From a bacterium (GTDB lineage: Bacteria; UBP6; UBA1177): a stretch of DNA of 28,872 bases. The stretch covers positions 1 through 28,872 of the forward strand of contig JAFYIZ010000049.1 of the NCBI GenBank assembly GCA_017538365.1, written 5' to 3'. Made by a program: the position numbers and the translations under genes. Under the pieces are notes generated by a model. It searched no databases. It was not told the origin of the DNA and saw only the letters and a program-made list of their open reading frames with translations. Below are positions 6,626 to 14,663 of the stretch, in pieces; the stretch's first letter is position 1, and every line of letters begins with the position of its first letter.

Positions 6626-8695
6626 ATGACAAGAATTGAAAAACATCCCGTCCTTGAAGTTCCTCAGGGCCAAAAAGTCGTCGAATTCACTTTCGACGGC
6701 AAAAAAATGACCGGTTACGAAGGGGAAGCCGTCAGTTCGGCTCTTTTCGCAAACGGCGTAAGACAGTTTTCCATTCACAGAAACGGCAAGGCTCCGCAGG
6801 GAATCTTCTGCGCGAACGGCCAGTGCAGCCAGTGCACGGTAATCATTGACGGACTGCCGCAGAAATCGTGCATCACTCCCCTCAAAGCGGGAATGAAGAT
6901 CGAGACTCTCAACGGCGTTCCGAAGCTTGCTGAAGACGACAGACCGGTAGAACACACCGAAAGACGCAACGAAAGTTGCGATGTCCTCGTTGTCGGCGGC
7001 GGCCCGAGCGGTCTCAATGCGACGATAGAACTTGCACAGCTCGGCTTCAACGTCATTTTAGTCGACGACAAAGCGCGCCTCGGCGGAAAACTTCTTCTTC
7101 AGACACACAAATTCTTCGGCAGCGAGGAAGACTGCTTTGCAGGAACGCGCGGTGTTGACATCGCACACATCCTCGAAGAGAAAGTCAGAAGTTTCAAAAA
7201 CGTCAAAATATACACCGAAACGAGCGTTATCGGCGTTTTCAAAGACAAAAAGGCTGGTCTTTTTGTTGAGAACAAACACTATGTCGTAGTCGATTTCAAA
7301 GGGCTCATCCTTTCAAGCGGCGCTCGCGAAAAATCAGTTCTTTTCAAAGGCAACGATCTTCCGGGCGTTTACGGCGCAGGCGCATTCCAGACACTTGTAA
7401 ACCGCGACCTCGTCAAAGCTGCCAAGAAGATACTCATCATCGGCAGCGGAAACGTCGGTCTCATCGGCGCTTACCACGCTCTCCAGGCAGGTATCGAAGT
7501 TGCTGCGATAGTCGAGATCGCTCCGAAGATCAACGGTTACAAAGTCCACGCTGACAAAATAAAGAGAATGGGCGTTCCGATATACCTCAGCACGACGGTC
7601 ATCGCAGCTGAAGGAAACGGCAAAGTAGAAAGAGTCACAGTTGCAGAAGTTGACGAAAAGTGGAACCCGATACTCGAAACGGCCCGCACTTACGAAGTCG
7701 ACACACTTCTTGTCGCAGTAGGTTTGAGCTCCGCTGACGAGCTTTACACGCTTGCAGACCAGTACGGATTCAACGTAATGAAAACAGGCGACTGCGATGA
7801 GATCGCTGAGGCTTCTTCGGCTATGTTCGGCGGTAAGATCACAGGCAGAAAAATGGCTGCGGCTCTTGGGAAAACCGATGCTGCGATCGATGAAAGCTGG
7901 CTCAAAAAGGCGGCTGTTCTCAAATCGAGACCGGGAAACACGAAAGAGATGGAAAAACCGGTCATCACGGCAGCATTCAGACCGAAATTCTCCTGCCTTC
8001 AGGAGATCCCGTGCAACCCGTGCACCACAGTCTGCGCTAAAAAAGCGATCAAACTCAAAGGCGAGACCGGAACCATCATGGATACGCCTTGCTTTGACGG
8101 CGAATGTGTCGGCTGCGGAATGTGCGTTGCTGCATGCCCCGGCCTTGCTGTAGCACTCGTTAAGAAAGTCGATGACGCGAAAGCAGAGATCGTTCTTCCG
8201 TATGAATTCAACTGCGAATTCAAAGAGGGCGACAAACTTCCGCTTACCGATATCGATGGAAAATTCATTGAAGAAGGAACAGTCATCAAGACCGTTTACA
8301 ACAAAAAGTACAAAACGACACTCGTCACACTCAGCGTTTCGGCTGCAAACGCCGCGGATATCGCAGGTATCAGATACCAGAAAGAAGAGATCACGAAACC
8401 GCTCCCGAAGCCTGATTTCACCTACGCTCCCGAAAACAGCATAGTCTGCAGATGCGAGAGAGTCACGGTCAAACAGATAGTCGATTTCATCAAGGAAAAC
8501 AAAGTCAGAGACGTCAACCAGCTCAAGCAGATCAGAGTCGGAATGGGCGCTTGCGGCAGCAAGACATGCAGCGTTCTCATGCCGATGATCTTCAGAATGG
8601 CGGGCGTAGACTGGAAGGAAGTCACTCCGGGAAGGAAGAGACCTCTCACCGTCGAAACTCCAATGTACGCAATCGTAAACGAGGAGGAAAATTAA
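6626..8695 (+). CDS. Fused iron-sulfur flavoprotein subunit of an amino-acid-type dehydrogenase (HcnA+HcnB-like)
   Basis: The protein has 689 residues with four redox modules in one chain. First is a Fer2_4 [2Fe-2S] domain with C62-x4-C67-x2-C70-x11-C82. Second is an FAD/NAD(P)-binding disulfide-oxidoreductase domain (GGGPSG at 124-129, second dinucleotide motif IGSGNVG near 275). Third is a ferredoxin-like Cys cluster near 458-505 (CNPCTTVC and CVGCGMCVAAC). Last is a BFD-type [2Fe-2S] end (CRC...GACGSKTC, from about 607). This is the arrangement of the electron-transfer subunits of HCN synthase, octopine/nopaline oxidase and heterotetrameric proline dehydrogenase, here joined. It should take electrons from the partner DAO subunit encoded next and pass them on; the final acceptor is unknown. 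GGTGG (6617-6621) precedes the ATG. Codon use is strongly biased to C-ending codons, suggesting high expression. Confidence 0.85.
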   Translation: MTRIEKHPVLEVPQGQKVVEFTFDGKKMTGYEGEAVSSALFANGVRQFSIHRNGKAPQGIFCANGQCSQCTVIIDGLPQKSCITPLKAGMKIETLNGVPKLAEDDRPVEHTERRNESCDVLVVGGGPSGLNATIELAQLGFNVILVDDKARLGGKLLLQTHKFFGSEEDCFAGTRGVDIAHILEEKVRSFKNVKIYTETSVIGVFKDKKAGLFVENKHYVVVDFKGLILSSGAREKSVLFKGNDLPGVYGAGAFQTLVNRDLVKAAKKILIIGSGNVGLIGAYHALQAGIEVAAIVEIAPKINGYKVHADKIKRMGVPIYLSTTVIAAEGNGKVERVTVAEVDEKWNPILETARTYEVDTLLVAVGLSSADELYTLADQYGFNVMKTGDCDEIAEASSAMFGGKITGRKMAAALGKTDAAIDESWLKKAAVLKSRPGNTKEMEKPVITAAFRPKFSCLQEIPCNPCTTVCAKKAIKLKGETGTIMDTPCFDGECVGCGMCVAACPGLAVALVKKVDDAKAEIVLPYEFNCEFKEGDKLPLTDIDGKFIEEGTVIKTVYNKKYKTTLVTLSVSAANAADIAGIRYQKEEITKPLPKPDFTYAPENSIVCRCERVTVKQIVDFIKENKVRDVNQLKQIRVGMGACGSKTCSVLMPMIFRMAGVDWKEVTPGRKRPLTVETPMYAIVNEEEN

Positions 8696-9844
8696 ATGAA
8701 AAGTTATGACATTCTCATAATCGGCGCAGGCAGCATCGGTACACCGCTTGCATACAACCTTGCAAAAAAAGGTAAAAAAGTGTGCGTCATCGAAATGAAC
8801 GCATCCACCGGAAGAGGCCAGAACAGAGCTGCCATCGGCGGACTCAGAGCGACATTCAGCGATCCCGCCAAAATCAAGATCTGCGCAGTTTCGATCAACG
8901 AGATCAGCCACATGAAAGAAAACCACGGCATCGACGTTGACTGGGTCGAAGGCGGATACATCTACCCGATCTTCGAAGAGCAGACCGAAAAAAATCTCAA
9001 AGAACTCCTCAAACTCCAGAAGAGCATGGGACTCAACATCGACTGGGTCTCTGCTGACGAGATCAAGGAAAGAGTTCCCGGAATACGCCCCGAAGGTCTC
9101 CGCGGCGGAACCTTCTCGCCCAACGACGGAAGCGCTTCCCCGCTCAAGACGACAGGCGCTTTCTACAAACTTGCGAGGGAGTGCGGCGCTGAATTCAACT
9201 TCCACGAAAAAGTCGTTTCAATGGAAGTAAAAGGCGGAAAAATCGTTTCGGTAAAAACAGACAAAGACACCTACTGCGCTGACCTCATCATCAACGCTGC
9301 AGGTCCCTTCAGCCGTGAGATCGGAGCAATGTGCGGAGTAGACATCCCCGTTTATCCGGACTGCCACGAAGGCGGAATCACAGAGCCCGTCGAATATTTC
9401 CTGAGACCCATGGTCGTTGACATCAGACCCGATGCAATCTCGCTCAACTACTACTTCTACCAGAACTACGAAGGTCAGTTCGTTTTCTGCATCACCCCGA
9501 AACCTTCGATCAAAGGAACAGATATCGACAACACGAGCAACTTCATGCCGCAGGTAGTCGGAAGAATGCTTTCGCTCTATCCGAGACTCCGCAATATCCG
9601 CATCAGAAGAACGTGGAGAGGTCTCTACCCGATGACTCCGGACGGCTTCCCGATCGTCGGCAGAACGAAAGAGATCAGCAATATGTTCTTAGCTACCGGT
9701 ATGTGCGGACAGGGCTACATGATCGGCAGCGGTCTCGGCAAAATCTTGTCGGAGATCATCGTCGACAACTCGCACGAATACGACTTCATCCTCGATCAGC
9801 TCACGCTCTACCGCGACTTCTCGGGCGACGAAATGCTCAAATAA
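8696..9844 (+). CDS. FAD-dependent amino-acid/imino-acid dehydrogenase catalytic subunit (DAO family)
   Basis: The protein has 382 residues. The N-terminal Rossmann motif is ILIIGAGSIGTPLAYNLAKKG, with the acid VIEM closing the ADP site. GRGQNRAAIGGLR resembles the FAD-contact loop of sarcosine oxidase beta, HcnC and proline dehydrogenase beta subunits. The C-terminal RTWRGLYPMTPDGFPIVGRT and ATGMCGQGYMIGSGLG are the usual closing flavin-binding blocks. The likely reaction is oxidation of an amino or imino acid (proline, sarcosine, hydroxyproline or glycine-like) with electrons passed to the larger partner. The substrate cannot be decided from the sequence. The ATG directly abuts the previous TAA, and GAGGAGG lies within the end of that gene, so the two are coupled. 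Codon use shares the C-ending bias of the partner. Confidence 0.85.
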   Translation: MKSYDILIIGAGSIGTPLAYNLAKKGKKVCVIEMNASTGRGQNRAAIGGLRATFSDPAKIKICAVSINEISHMKENHGIDVDWVEGGYIYPIFEEQTEKNLKELLKLQKSMGLNIDWVSADEIKERVPGIRPEGLRGGTFSPNDGSASPLKTTGAFYKLARECGAEFNFHEKVVSMEVKGGKIVSVKTDKDTYCADLIINAAGPFSREIGAMCGVDIPVYPDCHEGGITEPVEYFLRPMVVDIRPDAISLNYYFYQNYEGQFVFCITPKPSIKGTDIDNTSNFMPQVVGRMLSLYPRLRNIRIRRTWRGLYPMTPDGFPIVGRTKEISNMFLATGMCGQGYMIGSGLGKILSEIIVDNSHEYDFILDQLTLYRDFSGDEMLK

Positions 9845-9863
9845 ATTTCATTAAAACAATTAA

Positions 9864-11327
9864 TCACAGAACAATCAGAGAGCACCCTTTTTCGGTAGTT
9901 TTTATCGGAAGCATCGAATCATCTGGAAATTCGTCAATGTCGCTTCCCATATCGAGATCTTCGGGCTCGTAGGTTTCTTCTTCGATTTCCGGCAAACCGC
10001 CATTGCATTCGTGCCTTTCACAAAGCAGCTGCAGCGCGGCAAGAGCGTTGATTCTGCCGTAGCCGTACTTTTCGCTGAAACCGTTTTCATCGTAGTCCGC
10101 GTCACCCAGAGAAACTTTGTCGGCGGTTTTTGTGATTATTTCGTAAAGCTCATCCCGACTTAATTCCGGATAAGCCGAAATCAGAAGCCCTGCAACTGCG
10201 GCAGCAAGAGGGGATGCGCTGCTTGTTCCGCCGAAATAGCCGGTGTAGTCGCTCTGCGAATAGCCGTACCAGCTTCGCGCATCAATCGTCCAGATTCCGT
10301 CCTTTATCATATCGAACGCAAACGGATTCCACACATAGTCACCGTCAATATCGGAAGAAGGCGCCATAATATCCAGATCCTTGCCGAAATCGCTGTAATT
10401 CGACCTTTGTCCGTAGGCATTCATCGCGCCGACCGCAATCACGTTTTCGTTTGCGGCATAACCGTCGAAAGTCTCTTCCGCGCTGATGTCCTCGTTTCCG
10501 TTTCCCGCCGCGAAAAATATGACTACACCGAGACCGTTTCTCTCCTTTTCGCGGGCGTATTTCACGATTTCCTTGATAACTTCGGGCATATCTTCGCCGC
10601 CGCCGTTATCTGCCGGCCCCCAGCTGTTCGAAATTATCTGAACTCCATGATCCAGAACGAAGTTGAAGGCGGTCGCCATGTTTTCACCTTCGCCGAGCAT
10701 ATCACCGGAGCGGACCGGAACGATCTTGCACTCTGGGCACGCACCTGCAACACCGAGATTATTGTCTTTCACCGCAGCGATCACGCCTGTGACACAGGTT
10801 CCGTGCGGCTCGTTTTCATCGGCATAAGGATAATCGTCGCCGTCAACAAGGTCGAGCCCTTTGAGATACTTCCCTTTCATATCGGGGTGATGCAGGTCAA
10901 AAGCGTCGTCGATTATTCCGATTTTCACCCCGAATCCCGGCTTTATTCCAAGGCTTTCAAGATAATCCCAAGCCGCCGCGACTTTAGCGTCGTTCCCCTC
11001 TATTCCGCGCTGCCCCGTGTTCAGAAGATGCCACTGATTCGCAAAAAACGGGTCGTTGCTTTTGTACTCGATATTCATTTTTTTATCAGGAAAAGCCTTT
11101 TTTACCAAAGCCGATCTGCCCAAACAATTCAACAACTTATCTTTATCATCAGCATGGACTGCATAAAAACTGCTCCGCTTGATTTTGTAAAAATAGCTGA
11201 TCCCGCAATCCTTAAAATCGCTTTTCAAAAACTTGCGCGTTTCGTCTTTAAGCTGCACAAAAACGGCTTCTTCGGCAAAAACAGCCGAAAACACAAGCAA
11301 AATTGAGGCAAAAAAGAGTTTTTTCAT
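9864..11327 (-). CDS. Secreted subtilisin-like serine protease (S8)
   Basis: The protein has 487 residues with a signal peptide (MKKLFFASILLVFSAVFA). An N-terminal region of about 90 residues may act as a propeptide. The S8 triad is complete: Asp140 in VKIGIIDDAFD, His175 in EPHGTCVTG and Ser369 in GGTSSASPLAA, with the oxyanion Asn in FFAAGNGN (about 276). QWHLLNTGQ near residue 98 is the usual entry to the catalytic domain. The tail after residue 430 is acidic and ends with Gly-Cys-Ser-Leu-Ile-Val-Leu. That is reminiscent of the Gly-Cys start of some C-terminal sorting signals but lacks the membrane helix and basic end. GGAG lies six bases before the ATG. It converges on the dehydrogenase operon with a 19-base gap. 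Confidence 0.92.
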   Translation of the reverse strand: MKKLFFASILLVFSAVFAEEAVFVQLKDETRKFLKSDFKDCGISYFYKIKRSSFYAVHADDKDKLLNCLGRSALVKKAFPDKKMNIEYKSNDPFFANQWHLLNTGQRGIEGNDAKVAAAWDYLESLGIKPGFGVKIGIIDDAFDLHHPDMKGKYLKGLDLVDGDDYPYADENEPHGTCVTGVIAAVKDNNLGVAGACPECKIVPVRSGDMLGEGENMATAFNFVLDHGVQIISNSWGPADNGGGEDMPEVIKEIVKYAREKERNGLGVVIFFAAGNGNEDISAEETFDGYAANENVIAVGAMNAYGQRSNYSDFGKDLDIMAPSSDIDGDYVWNPFAFDMIKDGIWTIDARSWYGYSQSDYTGYFGGTSSASPLAAAVAGLLISAYPELSRDELYEIITKTADKVSLGDADYDENGFSEKYGYGRINALAALQLLCERHECNGGLPEIEEETYEPEDLDMGSDIDEFPDDSMLPIKTTEKGCSLIVL

Positions 11328-11375
11328 ACTTCACTCCGACAAAAACCGGGCAATTATACATAAAATCAAATATTT

Positions 11376-11525
11376 TCAACCGACTGAATTTCGCAGAGTT
11401 ACTTCGAAAATATTTATGATCGGATAGAAACTTTTGGACAATTCTATGTTGTAGATATACCTCGCAAGTGCAACCTCATTAGTGGCTCCGTCTGTTTTGT
11501 AGGTAGCAAGGCGTTCCGGGCGAGC
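11376..11525 (-). pseudogene. Fragment of an Abi_2-like (AbiD/AbiF family) gene N-terminus
   Basis: The minus-strand frame reads RPERLATYKTDGATNEVALA, RYIYNIELSKSFYPIIN, IFEVTLRN and then stops. This matches the family's N-terminal signature: a PxRLxxY start, then A-x-x-LYxWN-x-x-LSxAFYP-x-x-x-x-EVALRN. Family proteins normally continue for another 200 or more residues, so only about 45 codons survive. No proper start or ribosome site is visible in front; the upstream codons are AT-rich and unlike a protein. Abi_2 proteins are linked to abortive phage infection in some hosts. It is probably the leftover of a deleted or recombined accessory gene. Confidence 0.55.
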
Positions 11526-11540
11526 CGCCAGCGTTACCAC

Positions 11541-11600
11541 AAAAGTCAATGAAATAAAAACATAAAATTTATTTGACTTTTTAAATATATTTTCTAAAAT
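11541..11600 (+). promoter_or_regulatory. Predicted promoter with overlapping inverted repeat, upstream of the Bro-N gene
   Basis: TTGACT (11573-11578) is followed after 16 bases by TAAAAT (11595-11600). The -35 is part of a perfect 9-bp inverted repeat, AAAAGTCAA (11541-11549) with TTGACTTTT (11573-11581). A regulator bound there would cover the -35. Confidence 0.4.
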
Positions 11601-11650
11601 TTTGTGTTGATGATTTTTGAAAAATAAATTTATATAATGGAGAAACGTGA

Positions 11651-12523
11651 ATGGCAAAGACAAATTCTTTAAAACTTTTCGGAGACAAACTTGTCCGTTC
11701 GGTGTGGGATGATGAAAAAGAAGAATGGTTTTTCTCGATCGTAGATGTTGTGGAAATACTGACAGACAGTACTGATCCCAAGCAATACATAAAAAAGATG
11801 CGTATGCGTGACACAGAACTGAATTTCAACTGGGGTACAATTTGTACCCCCCTTCAAATGATCGGACGAGATGGAAAACGGAGAGAGATTCAATCTGCCG
11901 ACACAAAAGGCATACTCCGCATAATTCAGTCAATTCCGTCAAAGAAAGCGGAGCCTTTCAAACAGTGGCTGGCACAAGTCGGAGCGGAAAGAATTGAACA
12001 GATGCAGGATCCCGAACTTTCAATCAAACAGGCATTGATTGACTACAAACGCCTGGGGTATTCCGACAAATGGATAAATCAACGCCTAAAATCAATCGAA
12101 ATCCGCAAAGATCTGATGGATCAGTGGAAAGCACACAATATCAGCGAAGGGGTTCATTATGCTACGCTTACGGACATAATCTATCGGGCTTGGGCAGGGA
12201 AAAGCGCGAAAGAATACAAAGAATTCAAAGGATTGACAAAAGAAAACCTGCGCGACAACATGACAAATGAGGAGCTGATTTTAAATATGCTGGCGGAACT
12301 TTCGACAACGAGCATAACTAAGGCAAAAAATCCGCAAACACTGGCCGAAAATGCAAAATGTGCGCAGGAAGGCGGCAATGTTGCTGCTGTTGCCAGAAAA
12401 GAACTTGAATCAAAGACCGGAAAAAGTGTTGTGACTCCGCTGAATGCCAGCACGTTTTTCACATTGGAAGGAAAACAGCCGGAAAAGCAAATTACGGATG
12501 AAGAAAAAGATAAAAAAGATTAA
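11651..12523 (+). CDS. Bro-N domain protein with DinD-like C-terminal region
   Basis: The protein has 290 residues; GGAG lies about eight bases before the ATG. Residues about 5-110 resemble the Bro-N domain of phage antirepressors and baculovirus BRO proteins: KLVRSVWDDEKEEWFFSIVDVVEILT, then YIKKMRMRD and QSADTKGILRIIQSIPSKKAEPFKQWLA. The C-terminal half, LTKENLRDNMTNEELILNMLAE followed by a run ending ARKELESKTGK, resembles the tail of DinD-type, DNA-damage-linked proteins found widely in bacterial genomes outside prophages. The function of this combined family is not established. DNA binding is likely for the Bro-N part. No other phage gene is nearby, but the adjacent Abi_2 remnant suggests an accessory insertion point between the subtilase and RNase HII genes. 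Confidence 0.8.
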   Translation: MAKTNSLKLFGDKLVRSVWDDEKEEWFFSIVDVVEILTDSTDPKQYIKKMRMRDTELNFNWGTICTPLQMIGRDGKRREIQSADTKGILRIIQSIPSKKAEPFKQWLAQVGAERIEQMQDPELSIKQALIDYKRLGYSDKWINQRLKSIEIRKDLMDQWKAHNISEGVHYATLTDIIYRAWAGKSAKEYKEFKGLTKENLRDNMTNEELILNMLAELSTTSITKAKNPQTLAENAKCAQEGGNVAAVARKELESKTGKSVVTPLNASTFFTLEGKQPEKQITDEEKDKKD

Positions 12524-12595
12524 TAACACCTGCACCGCCAGCACTCCCAGATGGTTTCACAAAACAATGGCTTGATTTTTCAGAAATAACTGCCT

Positions 12596-13213
12596 TTAAA
12601 ACAAGCTCATCTGTTCAGGTTCTTCTTCTTTAACGAGTTTGAAACTTTTTCTGTAAATTTCGCAGGGGCCGATTTTTTTCAGGATTTCGTAATGTTCCGC
12701 CGTCGGATAGCCTTTGTGCGACGAGAGGTGGTATTCGGGATAGATTTTGTCCCATTTGTCCATGATCCTGTCGCGGTAAGTCTTTGCTAAAATCGAGGCT
12801 GCGGCAATATTTATGCTTTTTGCGTCGCCTTTGACAACGGCGATTTCATTTTCAAACTGTCCGGTTTTTTTGTTGCCGTCAATCAAAACCATGCAGTTTT
12901 GTTCAGTTTTCCGCATCACTCTCTTTGCACAAAGACTCATGCCGAAAAGTGAAGCGTGAAGGATGTTCATTTCGTCGATAACTTTCGGAAGAACCGAATA
13001 AACAGCCCAAAAACTGTTTTTTACAATGAGGGGAACAAGCTCAAGCCTCTTTTTTTCGGAAAGTTTCTTTGAATCGTTTATCCCTGGAATTTCGCAAAAA
13101 AGCGATACTGCCGCAGTGACAACGGGGCCGCACAAAGGGCCTCTCCCCGCTTCATCTGCACCGATCACGCAGAAACCCTGATCCATATAAATTTTATCAA
13201 TATCACCAATCAT
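12596..13213 (-). CDS. rnhB: Ribonuclease HII
   Basis: The protein has 205 residues and removes ribonucleotides from DNA in RNA-DNA hybrids. The catalytic block GADEAGRGPLCGPVV gives Asp20 and Glu21; LIDGNK and KGDAKSINIAAASILAKTYRD supply the remaining acids, and HKGYPTAEHY is the usual C-terminal block. The chain ends in QMSLF, which fits the consensus of bacterial sliding-clamp-binding peptides. It starts one base after the hemW stop, with AAGGTG seven bases before the ATG, so it is coupled to hemW and is last in its operon. Confidence 0.95.
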   Translation of the reverse strand: MIGDIDKIYMDQGFCVIGADEAGRGPLCGPVVTAAVSLFCEIPGINDSKKLSEKKRLELVPLIVKNSFWAVYSVLPKVIDEMNILHASLFGMSLCAKRVMRKTEQNCMVLIDGNKKTGQFENEIAVVKGDAKSINIAAASILAKTYRDRIMDKWDKIYPEYHLSSHKGYPTAEHYEILKKIGPCEIYRKSFKLVKEEEPEQMSLF

Positions 13214-13214
13214 T

Positions 13215-14336
13215 CTAACACCTTATTGCATCAAAAAGTTTCAGAAGCACCGCGTTTAAAAAGTCGCTCCCCTTCTCCGTGCATTTTATGATTTTTCTGT
13301 TTTCGCCAAATTCAAGCAAACCTTCCGAAACAAGGTCAGAAACAGCTTTTTCAGAAATCAGCTCAAAAAACTCTTTGCCGAACAACTCTTTAAAATTATT
13401 CAGATCTATTCCGATTTTTACACGAAGCCCCATGAGCAGGAATTCTTCTATTCTCTCCTGCAAATTAAGTTCAACAGAGCTTAAGCCCTCTCCTTCGATA
13501 AAAGCGTCGATATCGTCGGCATAACGCGATGAAACGCCCGTTTTGGCAATGAACGAGGCTGCTCCGGCACCGATCCCGAGCCATGAACCGTAAGTCCAGT
13601 AAAGCATATTGTGCCTTGATTCAAAGCCCTTAAGCGAATAATTGCTGATTTCGTAGCGCGAAAAGCCGCGCTTTTGCAGGAAATCTCTGATTTCATCTTC
13701 CTGCCGCAGAGCTTCATCTTCATCAAGAAGCTGCGGCGCATTAACACGTTCGGGGCGTGCGTAACGGTAAGCCGAAACATGCTTGAAGGGCGCCAACTCG
13801 AAAATTTTATTAAGTTCCCGATTTATTTCGCGATTTTTGCCAAGACCGTAGATAATATCGCAGGAAACATTGTCAAAATAGTTTGCAAAAAGAGGGATGT
13901 TTTTTTCCATATCGGCAACTGTCGTACGCCGCCCCATTTCGGCAAGAACATGATCGTCAAACGCCTGAATACCGATGCTCACGCGGTTTACGCCGCAATC
14001 TTTCAAATTTTTTATCCAGTTTTCGCTTCTGTCGGCGGGATTGACTTCGACCGTGACTTCGCAATCTCCAAGGTTTATCCCGAATTTTTCGGCGAATCCT
14101 GCAAAATTCCGGAAGAAATCTTCATCCATCGAAGTGGGGCTTCCGCCGCCGAAATAAACCGAGACGGTTTTTGTTCCCGAAAGTTCCTCAAGCCTTCTTC
14201 CAGCCTCGTCAAAAAGCGATTTGCCGTATCTTTTCAAAGTGCCGCGCGGACATCCGGTAACGCTGAAAAAATCGCAGTAAAGACATTTTTTCGGGCAGAA
14301 CGGGATGTGAAAGTAGATTCCGGAAAAGTTGTTCAA
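13215..14336 (-). CDS. hemW: HemW-type radical SAM protein (coproporphyrinogen oxidase-like)
   Basis: The protein has 373 residues. The radical SAM cluster motif is CxxxCxxC in FHIPFCPKKCLYCDF near the N-terminus. VYFGGGSPTSM, EVNPAD, VNRVSIGIQAFDDHVLAEMGRR and DIIYGLG are typical of the HemN/HemW superfamily. The C-terminal HemN_C region includes SRYEISNYSLKGFESRHNMLYW and LGIGAGAASF. HemW members act as heme chaperones rather than coproporphyrinogen dehydrogenases, and the missing fourth Cys after the cluster motif agrees with HemW. No ATG or GTG occurs in the N-terminal stretch before the cluster, so the start is a TTG at 14334-14336 with only a weak ribosome site. Coupling to the upstream gene, ten bases away, probably helps. 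Confidence 0.9.
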   Translation of the reverse strand: MNNFSGIYFHIPFCPKKCLYCDFFSVTGCPRGTLKRYGKSLFDEAGRRLEELSGTKTVSVYFGGGSPTSMDEDFFRNFAGFAEKFGINLGDCEVTVEVNPADRSENWIKNLKDCGVNRVSIGIQAFDDHVLAEMGRRTTVADMEKNIPLFANYFDNVSCDIIYGLGKNREINRELNKIFELAPFKHVSAYRYARPERVNAPQLLDEDEALRQEDEIRDFLQKRGFSRYEISNYSLKGFESRHNMLYWTYGSWLGIGAGAASFIAKTGVSSRYADDIDAFIEGEGLSSVELNLQERIEEFLLMGLRVKIGIDLNNFKELFGKEFFELISEKAVSDLVSEGLLEFGENRKIIKCTEKGSDFLNAVLLKLFDAIRC

Positions 14337-14346
14337 TTTGCGACCG

Positions 14347-14655
14347 TTAAGATTTTCTGGCTGTTATATCCTCGACTCCGATCGTAGCTTTCTCGGAAAC
14401 GGCGATAAAAAGCCTTGCGTTGATTCCGTTTTTGTTGAAAAGCTCCGATACTTCGGTGTAGATCGTGTTTTTCAGCTCTTCCTTATCTTCGAACTTGTAT
14501 TCGCCGATGAAAGTTCCCTCGGGAAGCGGCTGCAGACCATTTCCGAGCTTGAGTTTCGAGTAAAGACCGAGCTCTTCCATCTCGTTGTAGATAAAATCCT
14601 TGTCGTAATTCGAGGCTGAGAGGACTTCAAAATTCAAAAAAACGAAGTAGTGCAT
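14347..14655 (-). CDS. Small conserved-looking protein of unknown function
   Basis: The protein has 102 residues. A good AGGTGG site lies four bases before the ATG, and the gene is eight bases after the DJ-1 stop, inside the operon that ends with hemW and rnhB. It has no signal peptide or membrane segment and looks like a mixed alpha/beta domain. MHYFVFLNFEVLSASNYDKD, MEELGLYSK and LPEGTFIGEY loosely follow the layout of the small ferredoxin-like DUF2622 proteins (hydrophobic first strand, helix with a Met-Glu-x-x-Gly turn, then Leu-Pro-x-Gly). I do not trust that enough to name it. Confidence 0.6.
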   Translation of the reverse strand: MHYFVFLNFEVLSASNYDKDFIYNEMEELGLYSKLKLGNGLQPLPEGTFIGEYKFEDKEELKNTIYTEVSELFNKNGINARLFIAVSEKATIGVEDITARKS

Positions 14656-14663
14656 ATTTCCAC

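Larger units (their letters stand above)
11328..11650. other. 323-base spacer with gene remnant and promoter
   Basis: This stretch carries no intact gene. It holds an Abi_2-like coding remnant on the minus strand (11376-11525) and, nearer the Bro-N gene, an inverted repeat with an overlapping promoter (11541-11600). The remainder is AT-rich and shows nothing I can name. Confidence 0.6.

Noticed and set aside
7334-9205. Minus-strand open frame of 623 codons opposite the dehydrogenase genes
   Set aside because: It lies wholly antisense to two clearly functional genes. Its composition (Phe, Asp, Arg, Ser and Val rich) is what C-ending codon bias on the other strand produces, and it has no domain or ribosome site.
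6626-9844. Hydrogen cyanide synthase (hcnABC)
   Set aside because: The domain set is similar, but the same set occurs in proline, sarcosine, hydroxyproline and opine dehydrogenases. The fusion and the extra ferredoxin cluster are unlike HcnA/HcnB, so cyanide production is not supported.
10407-11306. Plus-strand frame of 299 codons opposite the subtilase
   Set aside because: It is antisense to a complete protease with an intact triad and shows no recognisable protein features.
11651-12523. Prophage
   Set aside because: A Bro-N protein alone is not evidence of a prophage. No integrase, capsid, lysis or attachment repeat is visible around it.
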